Positions 1 to 7,293 of a stretch of DNA of 64,000 nt are shown piece after piece. Within the stretch, counting starts at the first letter, position 1. The number at the start of each line of letters is the position of its first letter. Position numbers and translations under genes: made by a program. Below the pieces are notes generated by a model. It did no database searches. It was not told the origin of the DNA and saw only the letters and a list, made by a program, of their open reading frames with translations. Location: positions 3,348,001 to 3,412,000 of the forward strand of contig NZ_CP150302.1 of NCBI RefSeq assembly GCF_038051945.1, written 5' to 3'. The DNA is from Paenibacillus sp. FSL H3-0469 (GTDB taxonomy: Bacteria; Bacillota; Bacilli; Paenibacillales; Paenibacillaceae).

Positions 1-874
1 TCTCGCTGCGGATGCGGTTGTAGGCAGCGAACTGAGTGGAAGGCGGGCACACCGTGTCCAGCAAGCCCACACCCAGCATCACTTTTCCTTGAATCCGGTC
101 CGCCAGATGTTGAACATCAATGTATCCGAGCCGTTCAAAAATCTCGTCCTCCCGCAGGTGCTGGGGATCGCGGTGACGAAAAAAAGTCCGCAGTTCCTCG
201 TAGGCATCTCTGGCCAGGTCCATTTCCCAGACCCGTTTGTAATCACACAGGAACGGAACACTGGGCGCAGCCCGGTTGATCCGCGGCTCAAGCGCCGCAC
301 AGGCCAGCGCCAGCCCTCCTCCCTGCGATCCTCCGATTGCCGCGACACGGGCAGCATCCACTTCCGGCATGTCCATTACAATCGCGGCCAGCTGCGCCGC
401 ATCAAGAAAGATCTGCCGGAACAGCAACTGTTCGGCTGAATCATCCAGTCCGCGAATCAGGTGCCCTTTATGTGTGGTTCCTTTGACCCCTCCGACATCT
501 TCGGACAATCCTCCCTGACCTCTGCAATCCATTGCAGCTATAGTAAAGCCCAAGGAAGCATAGATCAGCTTGTCGGCCCAGTCATCCGAGTGGTGGGCGT
601 ACCCGTGGAACTGCACCACCGCCGGATGCGGGCCGGCAGCACGCTTCGGCTTGATCAGCTTCGCGTGGATACGCGCTCCACCTGTCCCTGTAAAATATAA
701 ATGAAAGCATTCAGCGTACGGAACCTGAAACTCGCTTCTCACCAATTCAACTTGGGCATCCGTCGTTCTCATCTCTTGCAATGCTTGTTCCCAATAAGCC
801 TCGAAGTTGGCCGGACGGGGGGTCCGTCCCTCGTAAGTCAATAATTGCTCCAGCGGCAGATCGATAAGCGGCAT
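1..874 (-). CDS. Acetylxylan esterase / cephalosporin-C deacetylase family (CE7), C-terminus beyond left edge
   Basis: Alpha/beta-hydrolase of carbohydrate esterase family 7, which removes acetyl groups from xylo-oligosaccharides and cephalosporin C in the cytoplasm. The frame is open from ATG at 874 to the window edge (291 codons). Visible family marks are the oxyanion RGQGG motif, the nucleophile elbow GGSQGG (Ser near residue 180) and the GLLDTVCPPS stretch that carries the catalytic Asp. The catalytic His should lie just off the left edge. Family members are about 320 residues, so only some 30 are missing. An AGGTG site precedes the ATG. The gene is divergent from a PocR-AraC regulator, 105 bp away, which is the obvious candidate regulator (inference). 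Confidence 0.9.
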   Translation of the reverse strand, partial: MPLIDLPLEQLLTYEGRTPRPANFEAYWEQALQEMRTTDAQVELVRSEFQVPYAECFHLYFTGTGGARIHAKLIKPKRAAGPHPAVVQFHGYAHHSDDWADKLIYASLGFTIAAMDCRGQGGLSEDVGGVKGTTHKGHLIRGLDDSAEQLLFRQIFLDAAQLAAIVMDMPEVDAARVAAIGGSQGGGLALACAALEPRINRAAPSVPFLCDYKRVWEMDLARDAYEELRTFFRHRDPQHLREDEIFERLGYIDVQHLADRIQGKVMLGVGLLDTVCPPSTQFAAYNRIRSE

Positions 875-903
875 TCTAAAAGCACCTCGTCTCTTTTTTT
901 TGT

Positions 904-933
904 TTGTATGTCACACATAAGATACAGTACAAT
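904..933 (+). promoter_or_regulatory. Candidate sigma-A promoter for the PocR-AraC gene
   Basis: TTGTAT at 904-909 and TACAAT at 928-933 are separated by 18 bp, 46 bp upstream of the ATG at 980. The match is imperfect and the call is by inspection only. Confidence 0.4.
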
Positions 934-979
934 GTTGCCAGCAACGAGTGATCCATCCGGAAGAAGAGGAGGCAGCATA

Positions 980-1843
980 ATGGGCTTGTTGTTCAACTTA
1001 TCGGACGTCAAGGAACTGCTGCGCAATTTTTATACATTGACCGGTATCCGCACAGTGATTTTCGACAATTCCTTTCATGAGCTGGCTGCTTATCCCACCC
1101 GCCATTCGACCTATTGCCATATCATCCGGAGTGATCCGCGCGCGGAGGCCCAGTGCATCCTCTGCGACCAGCAGGCCTGTACCCAAGTGAAAAAGGAGAA
1201 GCAGCTATATACCTATCAATGTCATGCCGGACTTACAGAAACGGTGGTTCCTATTCAAACGGATAATCAGGTCATCGGGTATATTATGTTCGGCCAACTG
1301 CTGCAGACCGGAGAACGCGATGAGCTATGGCAGAGGGTCTATGAGAATATAGGCGTCTATCAGGTGGATATGGATAAACTGCACCATGCCTTTCAGCAAA
1401 AAAAACAGATCTCCAAGGAAATCATTGATGCTTATGCCAAAACCATGGAGATGAGCGCCAGCTACCTGTATCTGTCCCGGATGCTGATTCTGAAGGAGGA
1501 TTCGCTCGCACAAAAGATTGACAGTTATATTACAGATCATATTAAGGAGCATCTGTCCGTTCCTGTTCTGTGCAGGGAGTTCAGCATCAGCAAATCCCAT
1601 CTCTACAAGCTCTCGGAGCAGAACTTTGGCATGGGCATTGCGGAATATATCCGCAACCTGCGCATTCAAATGGCCAAACGGCTGCTGGGTGACACCGACA
1701 GTCCGATCTACGAAATTGCGGAGCAAGTCGGCATTCCCGATTATAATTACTTTACCAAAGCCTTTAAAAAGGTCACCGGCACATTGCCCAGAGTCTACCG
1801 CAAAGAAAATCCTTTGCAGGGACGCACTATGGACCGGTTCTGA
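980..1843 (+). CDS. AraC-family transcriptional regulator with PocR sensory domain
   Basis: Protein of 287 residues. The N-terminal half (about residues 10-165) resembles the PocR ligand-binding domain, with a cysteine cluster (CHII, CILCDQQAC, QCHAG) typical of that family. The C-terminal ~100 residues form an AraC double helix-turn-helix, ending in a GIPDYNYFTKAFKKVTG stretch. Start chosen at ATG 980 because GAGGAGG lies 8 bp upstream; an upstream in-frame start lacks such a site. PocR-AraC proteins usually activate a neighbouring catabolic gene in response to a small ligand. Here the divergent CE7 esterase is the likely target. The ligand cannot be told from sequence. Confidence 0.85.
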   Translation: MGLLFNLSDVKELLRNFYTLTGIRTVIFDNSFHELAAYPTRHSTYCHIIRSDPRAEAQCILCDQQACTQVKKEKQLYTYQCHAGLTETVVPIQTDNQVIGYIMFGQLLQTGERDELWQRVYENIGVYQVDMDKLHHAFQQKKQISKEIIDAYAKTMEMSASYLYLSRMLILKEDSLAQKIDSYITDHIKEHLSVPVLCREFSISKSHLYKLSEQNFGMGIAEYIRNLRIQMAKRLLGDTDSPIYEIAEQVGIPDYNYFTKAFKKVTGTLPRVYRKENPLQGRTMDRF

Positions 1844-1878
1844 TTATAAGTGGAAGCGTATACAGGAGGGGAGGCGTC

Positions 1879-1926
1879 ATGGCTGTCTCCCGCAAGCAGC
1901 CGATTGTTATCACCCCCGGTTTATAG
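1879..1926 (+). other. 15-codon mini-ORF with strong Shine-Dalgarno, function unknown
   Basis: An unusually purine-rich AGGAGGGGAGG (1864-1874) stands 4 bp before ATG 1879, followed by 15 codons and TAG. The peptide MAVSRKQPIVITPGL is not recognised. It may be a decayed gene start, a leader peptide without an obvious downstream partner, or chance. Nothing else is evident between 1844 and 2058. Confidence 0.15.
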
Positions 1927-2058
1927 ATCTATTGCCCTGCTCTTTGCTGATCTTATCATCCGTTCCCTAGACCAAAATAGTAATAATCGTTTGAATTAAT
2001 AGTCATTTTGTTTGTAAAGGTGTGGACTGCAGGCGGCATGCTTAGCTTATCACTAGAC

Positions 2059-2084
2059 AAAAAAAAGCCGGCATTTCGCCGGCT
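2059..2084 (-). terminator. Rho-independent terminator of the 2090-2473 gene
   Basis: Perfect 7-bp stem AGCCGGC / GCCGGCT (2066-2072 with 2078-2084) and a 5-base loop, followed on the minus strand by a run of T. It lies 5 bp after the stop codon. Confidence 0.85.
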
Positions 2085-2089
2085 CTTAC

Positions 2090-2473
2090 TTAAATCCAAG
2101 CGCGAAGATTCACCTGTTTGATGAAATCCGCCTGGGACAAACTTTCTGGGGATGTTGTCTCTATCTCTTCCGCTTCAACTTCTTCCCCGTTCATCAGGTG
2201 ATGGAACAGCTTCTCGTTGTACGTTGACAATGCATAATCTATCAGCGCTTCGTGCGTGGCTCTCTCGGCTTCTGCTACCAGCAATTGCTCCTCGGCCTCA
2301 ATATCCTCTGCCGTAACATAGAAATTCCGGTTAGCTTCGGGAACACGAATGACATAATCAAACGCATTATCAGGATTGCGGTCGTAAGCAATCAGGTAGC
2401 CATAGTCTCCGATAGGAAGACTTTGCTCAAAAGCGTCTGCGACAATGACAATTTTCTCTCCTAAACGCAGCAT
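2090..2473 (-). CDS. Conserved acidic hypothetical protein
   Basis: Protein of 127 residues with no signal peptide or membrane segment. Residues 1-55 are beta-rich and look like a small SH3-like or DUF1292-like fold (RLGEKIVIV, GDYGYLIAYDRNP, YVIRVPE). The C-terminal half is strongly acidic and helical. Two ATG codons are adjacent; the second (2473) is preferred because AGGAGG stands 7 bp before it, against 4 bp for the first. Monocistronic, with a clear terminator. I do not recognise a function. It could be a cytoplasmic regulatory or structural protein. Confidence 0.75.
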   Translation of the reverse strand: MLRLGEKIVIVADAFEQSLPIGDYGYLIAYDRNPDNAFDYVIRVPEANRNFYVTAEDIEAEEQLLVAEAERATHEALIDYALSTYNEKLFHHLMNGEEVEAEEIETTSPESLSQADFIKQVNLRAWI

Positions 2474-2631
2474 CATCCTACCTCCTGACCAAAATCTATC
2501 ATGGTTCTGCTTGTTTCAACAGTCTACTAAAAAAAGATAGAGCTGTCCAGCAGCAGGATGATTGTACGATGAATTTCCGCAGAAAACACTCTGAAAATTC
2601 ATGAAAGATGGCTTTCTTATTGTAAAGCTTG

Positions 2632-3405
2632 CTAAACTGGCAATTTATTCCTTCCAGCCAGCAGTGCGGCACCGGCAATACAAATCACAATCAGGAGCAC
2701 GGCGGAGACAATCGGTGCCAAGCCCACTCCGGTGCCTCCATCTGCAAGCACACCGGCAGACATTCCGGGCAGAGCAGCAGGCATCCAGCTCAGCTTAACT
2801 GGCAACAGGCCATGGACGAGACTCATGACTGCTGCCAGCAGGAGAGACAGGCCGGCAGCTGCAGGCCCGCGCAGCCAGGCACTGAAGAGCAGGGTAAGCG
2901 ACACCGCACAGAGCAGCCACAATGCATACAGTCCGGACGCTGCGATCACATCCCGCCAGGATAAAGCTCCCATAAGCTGTATTGTATAATAAGCCGCTCC
3001 CGCTGCCCCCAGCCCAATGGCAATAACCAGTACCGTGAAGTTCGCGGTCCATTTGGCCGCAACAACGGATATAGGGGAGACCGGCTTCGCCATTAACAGT
3101 TCGGAGGTGCCGCTGCTGCGCTCTCCTGCCAGGCTGTTCATCGTTCCCAGCACCAGAATCAGCATACCAATTGTTCCATACTGGCCCAAGGCCTGAACCA
3201 TTACAGAGGACGCGGCCGGTCTCTCCATATTCTCCATCAACCCAGCCGGGACATTGGAAGAGAACGCCAGGATATCCGCCATATAAAAGCTCACCAGCGG
3301 CTGCATAATTCCCAGAACAATAAACACCACGGGAACCCATATCAGCTTATAGCTGCGCACATTCTCCAGCATCTCCTTCAAATATAGAGCCCAAAGCTTC
3401 CTCAT
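2632..3405 (-). CDS. yxlG: ABC transporter permease of the SigY operon (YxlG-like)
   Basis: Protein of 257 residues with about six hydrophobic segments and the ABC-2 layout: a long N-terminal extracytoplasmic part after the first segment, then a cluster of five segments. The conserved RSSGTSELLMAKPVS stretch is typical of ABC-2 permeases of this type. The ATG overlaps the stop of the ATPase gene by 4 bp (ATGA), so translation is coupled. By analogy with Bacillus subtilis yxlF-yxlG it forms an exporter of unknown substrate with the upstream ATPase. It is the last gene of the operon; no clear terminator follows. Confidence 0.85.
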   Translation of the reverse strand: MRKLWALYLKEMLENVRSYKLIWVPVVFIVLGIMQPLVSFYMADILAFSSNVPAGLMENMERPAASSVMVQALGQYGTIGMLILVLGTMNSLAGERSSGTSELLMAKPVSPISVVAAKWTANFTVLVIAIGLGAAGAAYYTIQLMGALSWRDVIAASGLYALWLLCAVSLTLLFSAWLRGPAAAGLSLLLAAVMSLVHGLLPVKLSWMPAALPGMSAGVLADGGTGVGLAPIVSAVLLIVICIAGAALLAGRNKLPV

Positions 3406-4313
3406 GTTCCCACCACCTTCATGAACAGGTCCTCCAGTGTCGATGAGCCTGCTTCAAATTGCAGCAGCGGAATATCCAGCTCTACGGCTTCCTGTAATAG
3501 CGTCCGGCGGGCAAGCCCTACATCCGTGACGTTGAACACGGCCTTGCCCTCCGAAATAAGCGCTTCTTCAATAAAATCCCTGTGTCTAAGCTCCTCCAGC
3601 CACCGGATAGCCGAAGCTTCCTTCCCTGTAGTGAGCCGGATTACCGGCAGACTGTATTCTGCGCGGAGACTGGACAAGGTTCCTTGAACGGCTATGGTCC
3701 CCTGGTTCATCAATACGACATCATCGCATATCTCTTCCGCATCATGCAGCACATGCGTGGAGAAAATAACGGTTGTCTGCTCCCGGATGTCCCTAAGCAG
3801 TTCCATGACTTCCCGGCGTCCGATAGGATCAAGCGCGGAGACCGGCTCATCCAGCAGAAGCAGGCGCGGGCGGTGTACCAGGGCCTGGGCCAGCCCCAAG
3901 CGCTGCTTCATCCCCCCGGAATATCCGCCAATCCGCCGCCGTGCCGCAGAGCCTAGTCCCACACGCTCCAGCACAACGCCCGATGCCGCTGCAGCCTCCC
4001 GTGCATTCAATCCGCTCATCTTGGCGGCAAATAAGATATATTCGTGCCCGCTCATCCAATTGTAAAAAGCCGGGGCTTGCGGCAGATAGCCCAGTTGCCG
4101 GCGGTAATCCGTCCCCGGAGACCCGTCAAAAGTGATCGTTCCCGCAGTCTGCGGCAGAAGGCCGGCAAGCATGCGCAGCGTTGTAGTCTTCCCGGCTCCA
4201 TTGGGTCCGAGCAGGGCGACACAGCGTCCTGCTTCAATTCCAAAGCTGATGCCATTCACTGAGGGATGTCCCTTAAAGCTCTTGTGAAGATCCTTAACCT
4301 CTAGCAGCGGCAT
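3402..4313 (-). CDS. yxlF: ABC transporter ATP-binding protein of the SigY operon (YxlF-like)
   Basis: Protein of 303 residues with a full nucleotide-binding domain: Walker A GPNGAGKTT, signature YSGGMKQRLG, Walker B LLLLDEPVSALDP and the switch His in FSTHVLHD. A C-terminal ~90-residue extension is typical of ABC-2 partners. ATG 4313 is used because it forms a TGATG junction with the stop of the upstream gene; the longer open frame upstream runs through that gene in another frame. It energises the membrane partner encoded next. Substrate unknown. Confidence 0.9.
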   Translation of the reverse strand: MPLLEVKDLHKSFKGHPSVNGISFGIEAGRCVALLGPNGAGKTTTLRMLAGLLPQTAGTITFDGSPGTDYRRQLGYLPQAPAFYNWMSGHEYILFAAKMSGLNAREAAAASGVVLERVGLGSAARRRIGGYSGGMKQRLGLAQALVHRPRLLLLDEPVSALDPIGRREVMELLRDIREQTTVIFSTHVLHDAEEICDDVVLMNQGTIAVQGTLSSLRAEYSLPVIRLTTGKEASAIRWLEELRHRDFIEEALISEGKAVFNVTDVGLARRTLLQEAVELDIPLLQFEAGSSTLEDLFMKVVGT

Positions 4314-4504
4314 CAGAACTCTTTCCTTCCCAGTGTGAAATAAGCCACACTGCCCAGCAGGTTGCCAAAAATCAAGAATAGAACCCACATCCATTTCGGT
4401 CCGCGTACCTGCTCTGTCTTGCTCAGAGAAATCAGACCGATGATTGCCAGTATTACCTGCAATGCAAGCAGCGGCCCAATCAATCCCCAATTCAAATCAT
4501 TCAT
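4313..4504 (-). CDS. yxlE: PLDc_N-domain small membrane protein (YxlE-like, negative regulator of SigY)
   Basis: Protein of 63 residues with two transmembrane segments and the motif PKWMWVLFLIFGNLLGSVAY, characteristic of the phospholipase D N-terminal-like family. AAGGAGG lies 8 bp upstream of the ATG. In B. subtilis the fourth gene of the sigY operon, yxlE, encodes such a protein, and YxlD plus YxlE restrain SigY activity. Size and gene position match that role here. Confidence 0.85.
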   Translation of the reverse strand: MNDLNWGLIGPLLALQVILAIIGLISLSKTEQVRGPKWMWVLFLIFGNLLGSVAYFTLGRKEF

Positions 4505-4544
4505 AGCCGTATCCTCCTTATCTCCCGGGCAATCAGCTATTGTC

Positions 4545-4772
4545 TCAGCGGCTCCTTCCGGCCTTCCGTTTGCGCTTATCTGGAAGAACTACAAACAGCA
4601 GGTAACATACTGCCGGTGAGGGCGCCCCGGTAAGTCCCCAGATTCCCCACAACCAGGCCTTCATCCCCTGACCTCTGTCTCTGGCATCATGGAACAGCCA
4701 GGTTCCCTGCAGCAGCAGTAAGGCCGCAATAATCATCCAGAGCCAAATAGGTATCTCCTGCAGCTCCTTCAC
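4545..4772 (-). CDS. yxlD: Small membrane protein, YxlD-like SigY regulator
   Basis: Protein of 75 residues with two hydrophobic helices (PIWLWMIIAALLLLQG and about residues 40-62) and a basic tail. The start is GTG 4772: GGGAGGA stands 9 bp upstream and the codon follows the previous stop by 2 bp. Upstream ATG codons in the same frame lie inside the preceding gene and lack a ribosome site. Size and position match B. subtilis YxlD, one of the two negative regulators of SigY. Sequence resemblance could not be measured here. Confidence 0.75.
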   Translation of the reverse strand: MKELQEIPIWLWMIIAALLLLQGTWLFHDARDRGQGMKAWLWGIWGLTGAPSPAVCYLLFVVLPDKRKRKAGRSR

Positions 4773-4774
4773 AA

Positions 4775-5101
4775 TTATAATTCCTCCCGCCCGTGTCTGA
4801 TCCGCGCTGCTCCCAGGCTGCCAAGTGCGCTCAGAATGAACACTGCCTGCAGACTCCAATACAGCACCGGCGCCGTGCTTAGAATAGAAATCACTATGGT
4901 AACCAGTACAAGAGCCACCAATAGGAAGATCAGCAGCTCCTTACGGCGCCGCTTCCTCCGGCGGACAGCTTCCCCGGCAATAAGCTGCTCCAGCTCCGGC
5001 AAGGAGGGCGGAGTAACATCGGCATACAGCATATCCAGATGATCCAGCTCCGCGGACAGCTTACCCAGCAGCTCCTCGTCACTCTTAAACCTCATCCTCA
5101 T
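4775..5101 (-). CDS. yxlC: YxlC-like membrane protein of the SigY operon
   Basis: Protein of 108 residues: an acidic soluble N-terminus (about residues 1-45), a basic RRRKRRRKE stretch, then two transmembrane segments (about 50-70 and 74-92). The gene starts 17 bp before the end of the sigma gene (overlap), preceded by AAGGAG inside that gene. In B. subtilis yxlC follows sigY directly. The topology (cytoplasmic N-terminus, two helices) would suit a membrane anchor or co-regulator of the sigma factor, but the role is not established. Confidence 0.75.
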   Translation of the reverse strand: MRMRFKSDEELLGKLSAELDHLDMLYADVTPPSLPELEQLIAGEAVRRRKRRRKELLIFLLVALVLVTIVISILSTAPVLYWSLQAVFILSALGSLGAARIRHGREEL

Positions 5102-5627
5102 TCAGCTCCTTTCGCAGTTGACCCAGTCCGGCAGCTACCCGTGATTTGACCGTTCCGGAAGGAATCTCCAGCATCTCCCCGATCTCATCATAGCTGTACC
5201 CGTAATAATGCTTCAGCAGTACAGCCATTCTGTGCGCAGAGGATAGACGCGACAAGGCGTCAAGCACTTCACTCCACTCCATATTCCGGCTCTCAAAGCT
5301 CCAGCGTAAACTGCGGTTCCCCTGCTCCTGCATCTGCCCTTCCCGCCACTGCGCCTCACGGCTCCAGCGCCGCTTACGGTCGATGTAGAGCCGGCTGCCA
5401 ATGGTAATCAGCCATGAAGAGAATGCCGAGGTCCCGTTATAAGTCCCGATCTTCTCCATACATCTGACCATCGTGTCCTGAGCAATCTCTTCCGCAAGCA
5501 AAGGGTCAAGTGTCGCTTTGATCAGATACTTGTACAGGAAGGGATAATGCTCCCGCAGCAGCACGGCCAGTGCAGCAGCGTCACCCTGCTGTGCCTGGCT
5601 GATGTTCTCCAGCGTCCTGTCGCCCAT
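5085..5627 (-). CDS. sigY: ECF RNA polymerase sigma factor, SigY type
   Basis: Protein of 180 residues with sigma region 2 (HYPFLYKYLIKATLDPLLAE, then SAFSSWLITIGSRLYIDRKR) and region 4 with a helix-turn-helix (YSYDEIGEMLEIPSGTVKSR). The order sigma-yxlC-D-E-F-G reproduces the B. subtilis sigY operon, which is the main ground for the name. Start set at ATG 5627, which has GGGGAGG 4-7 bp upstream; an upstream GTG (5654) has no ribosome site. A TGAACG / CGTA promoter 36 bp before the ATG suggests autoregulation. It directs polymerase to its own operon and probably to few other promoters. Confidence 0.9.
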   Translation of the reverse strand: MGDRTLENISQAQQGDAAALAVLLREHYPFLYKYLIKATLDPLLAEEIAQDTMVRCMEKIGTYNGTSAFSSWLITIGSRLYIDRKRRWSREAQWREGQMQEQGNRSLRWSFESRNMEWSEVLDALSRLSSAHRMAVLLKHYYGYSYDEIGEMLEIPSGTVKSRVAAGLGQLRKELNEDEV

Positions 5628-5662
5628 AGCCCCTCCCCTTATCTCTTCTGTCACACCTGTAA

Positions 5663-5688
5663 TACGTCTATGTAATAGCTATCGTTCA
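5663..5688 (-). promoter_or_regulatory. Putative SigY-type autoregulatory promoter
   Basis: On the minus strand TGAACG (5688-5683) is followed after 16 bp by CGTA (5666-5663). The -35 hexamer matches the TGAACG element reported for SigY, and the -10 has the ECF-type CGT core. The first three bases of the -35 are the TGA stop codon of the upstream small ORF. Confidence 0.65.
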
Positions 5689-5892
5689 TTCAGAGTCCGA
5701 ATTATTCTGCAGCTCCCACAGTCTGCGTCTCCATGGCTGTACAGCCCCCTTGCCTCCGGGAAAGCTCCAGAACAGCGTATACTTAGTATCACTCTTCCCG
5801 GTCAGATCATTCCCTTCATTCCGCTCTGCTATCAATGAATCATTCGCTTCCAATTCCCCGTAATCCAGCTGGCAATGCATATTATTCTTCAT
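5686..5892 (-). CDS. Small hypothetical protein upstream of sigY
   Basis: Protein of 68 residues with no signal peptide or membrane helix; the C-terminus is basic and tryptophan-rich (FWSFPGGKGAVQPWRRRLW). AGGGGGAAG stands 4 bp before the ATG. It is co-oriented with sigY and its stop codon forms the first bases of the putative SigY promoter. I do not recognise it. It may be a real small gene of the locus or a spurious frame; the good ribosome site favours the former. Confidence 0.45.
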   Translation of the reverse strand: MKNNMHCQLDYGELEANDSLIAERNEGNDLTGKSDTKYTLFWSFPGGKGAVQPWRRRLWELQNNSDSE

Positions 5893-5918
5893 TCTGCTTC
5901 CCCCTAAAAAAATTCATA

Positions 5919-5942
5919 TCTATAGGCAAATCTATAGGCAAA
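5919..5942. repeat. 12-bp perfect tandem direct repeat
   Basis: TCTATAGGCAAA occurs twice in a row, 27 bp upstream of the small ORF that precedes sigY. Its position between a terminator and that ORF makes an operator role possible, but this is inference. Confidence 0.6.
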
Positions 5943-5982
5943 AAAAAGAACGCAAACCGGGATTATTCCACAGTCTGCGTGC
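5940..5982 (-). terminator. Probable terminator after the DedA/thioredoxin/hydrolase operon
   Basis: Imperfect stem between ACGCAGACTGTGG and CCCGGTTTGCGT (minus strand) followed by eight T. It separates the operon ending at 6092 from the sigY locus. Confidence 0.6.
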
Positions 5983-6091
5983 TTCGCGAGGTAAATGTTA
6001 CATTTAATTAACCATATTGTAACAACCTGGCCCCTGCTTGTCCACCTCTAATTTCCCGGTTTGTGTCAAATCAGGCCAGAAGATGTCGTTC

Positions 6092-6727
6092 CTACATCGG
6101 AACATACGGGTTGTGAAGCTTCTCATAGCCGATTGAGGTTCGCGGACCATGTCCGGGGAACACTCTCACTTCCTCATCCAGCCGGTAGAGCTTGCCGCGG
6201 ATCGAATCAATCAGATCCCGTTCTCTGCCGCCCGGAAGATCGGTACGTCCCACTCCCATTTTGAACAAGACATCACCGGCGAACAGATCATTCCCGCATA
6301 AAAAGCTGACGCTGCCCGGCGAATGTCCCGGCGTATGCAGTACACGGAAAGAAAGGCCGAGCAGCTTCAGAATCTGGCCTTCCGCCAGATCGTATTCTGC
6401 CGGATCTGTGCTGATGGGAGGCGTGGTATCAGGCCACATCAAGGAGCCGTTCAGCTTCGGGCTGCCCAGCCACTCACTCTCCAGCGGATGGATATAGACC
6501 GGGCACTTCTTGGCCTTGCGGACCTCGTCCAGCCCGGCAATATGGTCGAAATGGGCATGTGTCAGCAGAATCGCCTCAATCTCCATTCCCTCAGACGCGC
6601 GCAGAAGGGCAGCTGGATTAGCACCAGGATCGATGATGACACCGCGCTTAGGGTCTGCCCCCGTCAGAAGATAGGCATTGGTCTGGAGTGCCCCCAGATT
6701 ATAAGAACGAATATCAAGCATCGGCAT
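6092..6727 (-). CDS. MBL-fold metallo-hydrolase (glyoxalase II-like)
   Basis: Protein of 211 residues with the metallo-beta-lactamase metal motif HAHFDH (near residue 57), a downstream HTPGHSPGS, the bridging Asp in FAGDVLF and the last metal His in FPGHGPRT. This arrangement is that of short glyoxalase II-like thioester hydrolases such as YqgX. It probably hydrolyses a thiol ester in the cytoplasm. The ATG overlaps the stop of the thioredoxin-like gene by one base (TAATG), so the two are translated together. A terminator follows about 110 bp on. Confidence 0.85.
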   Translation of the reverse strand: MPMLDIRSYNLGALQTNAYLLTGADPKRGVIIDPGANPAALLRASEGMEIEAILLTHAHFDHIAGLDEVRKAKKCPVYIHPLESEWLGSPKLNGSLMWPDTTPPISTDPAEYDLAEGQILKLLGLSFRVLHTPGHSPGSVSFLCGNDLFAGDVLFKMGVGRTDLPGGRERDLIDSIRGKLYRLDEEVRVFPGHGPRTSIGYEKLHNPYVPM

Positions 6728-7293
6728 TAGAATCCGGAGATCAGACTGCGCAGCTCTTTGGCGATAACTGCGTGTGATTCCGTTCCTTCTCCGTAGGCTT
6801 GCCCCATTGCTTTGCGCACTTCGGTAATTTTGCTGTCATAGTCCGCTGCTTCGCGGTCCGGGTTCTCCCGTTTGAATTCTCTCATCAGGGTCTGGACATG
6901 CTCCGGACGCGGTCCCCACTGCCCCAGTACATAACCTCCGGTATCCGCAAAAATCACGATGGGAACGGAGCGTCCGCCCATGGTCAGGAAATTGTCCATC
7001 AGCTCCTGGTTCTCTTCGAGAATCAGCACTTCCGTCTTAATGCCCGCAGTCTCCAGAATCCGGAAGACGACCGGAACATTGCGGACCACATCTCCGCACC
7101 AGTCCGCAGCCAGAATCAGCACACGCAGATCATCACGGTGATTCAGGCTCTCGAAATATTCCCGGTCACTCTCGTCTTCCCAGGCGAACTTCTCATACCA
7201 GGATTCAAAAGCCTGCTGGTTCTTCGTCATGGCTTCCACGAACTGGCGCGGAGTCAGGCCTTGGCCAAATTTGGATGCTACATTCTGCTTCAT
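6727..7293 (-). CDS. Thioredoxin-family protein with a single active-site cysteine
   Basis: Protein of 188 residues with a thioredoxin-like core: beta strand VLILAADWCGDVVRN, then the cis-proline region GGRSVPIVIF. The usual CxxC is replaced by CGDV, so only the first Cys remains. Such proteins cannot form the intramolecular disulfide and often act in mixed disulfides or bacillithiol/thiolation chemistry (inference). The gene overlaps dedA upstream (ATGA) and the MBL hydrolase downstream, making a tight three-gene operon. No signal peptide, so probably cytoplasmic. Confidence 0.85.
   Translation of the reverse strand: MKQNVASKFGQGLTPRQFVEAMTKNQQAFESWYEKFAWEDESDREYFESLNHRDDLRVLILAADWCGDVVRNVPVVFRILETAGIKTEVLILEENQELMDNFLTMGGRSVPIVIFADTGGYVLGQWGPRPEHVQTLMREFKRENPDREAADYDSKITEVRKAMGQAYGEGTESHAVIAKELRSLISGF

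Noticed and set aside
3402..4490. Longer version of the YxlF-like ATPase starting at 4490
   Set aside because: The extra 59 codons run through the yxlE-like gene in another frame; ATG 4313 has the TGATG junction and gives the normal N-terminus.
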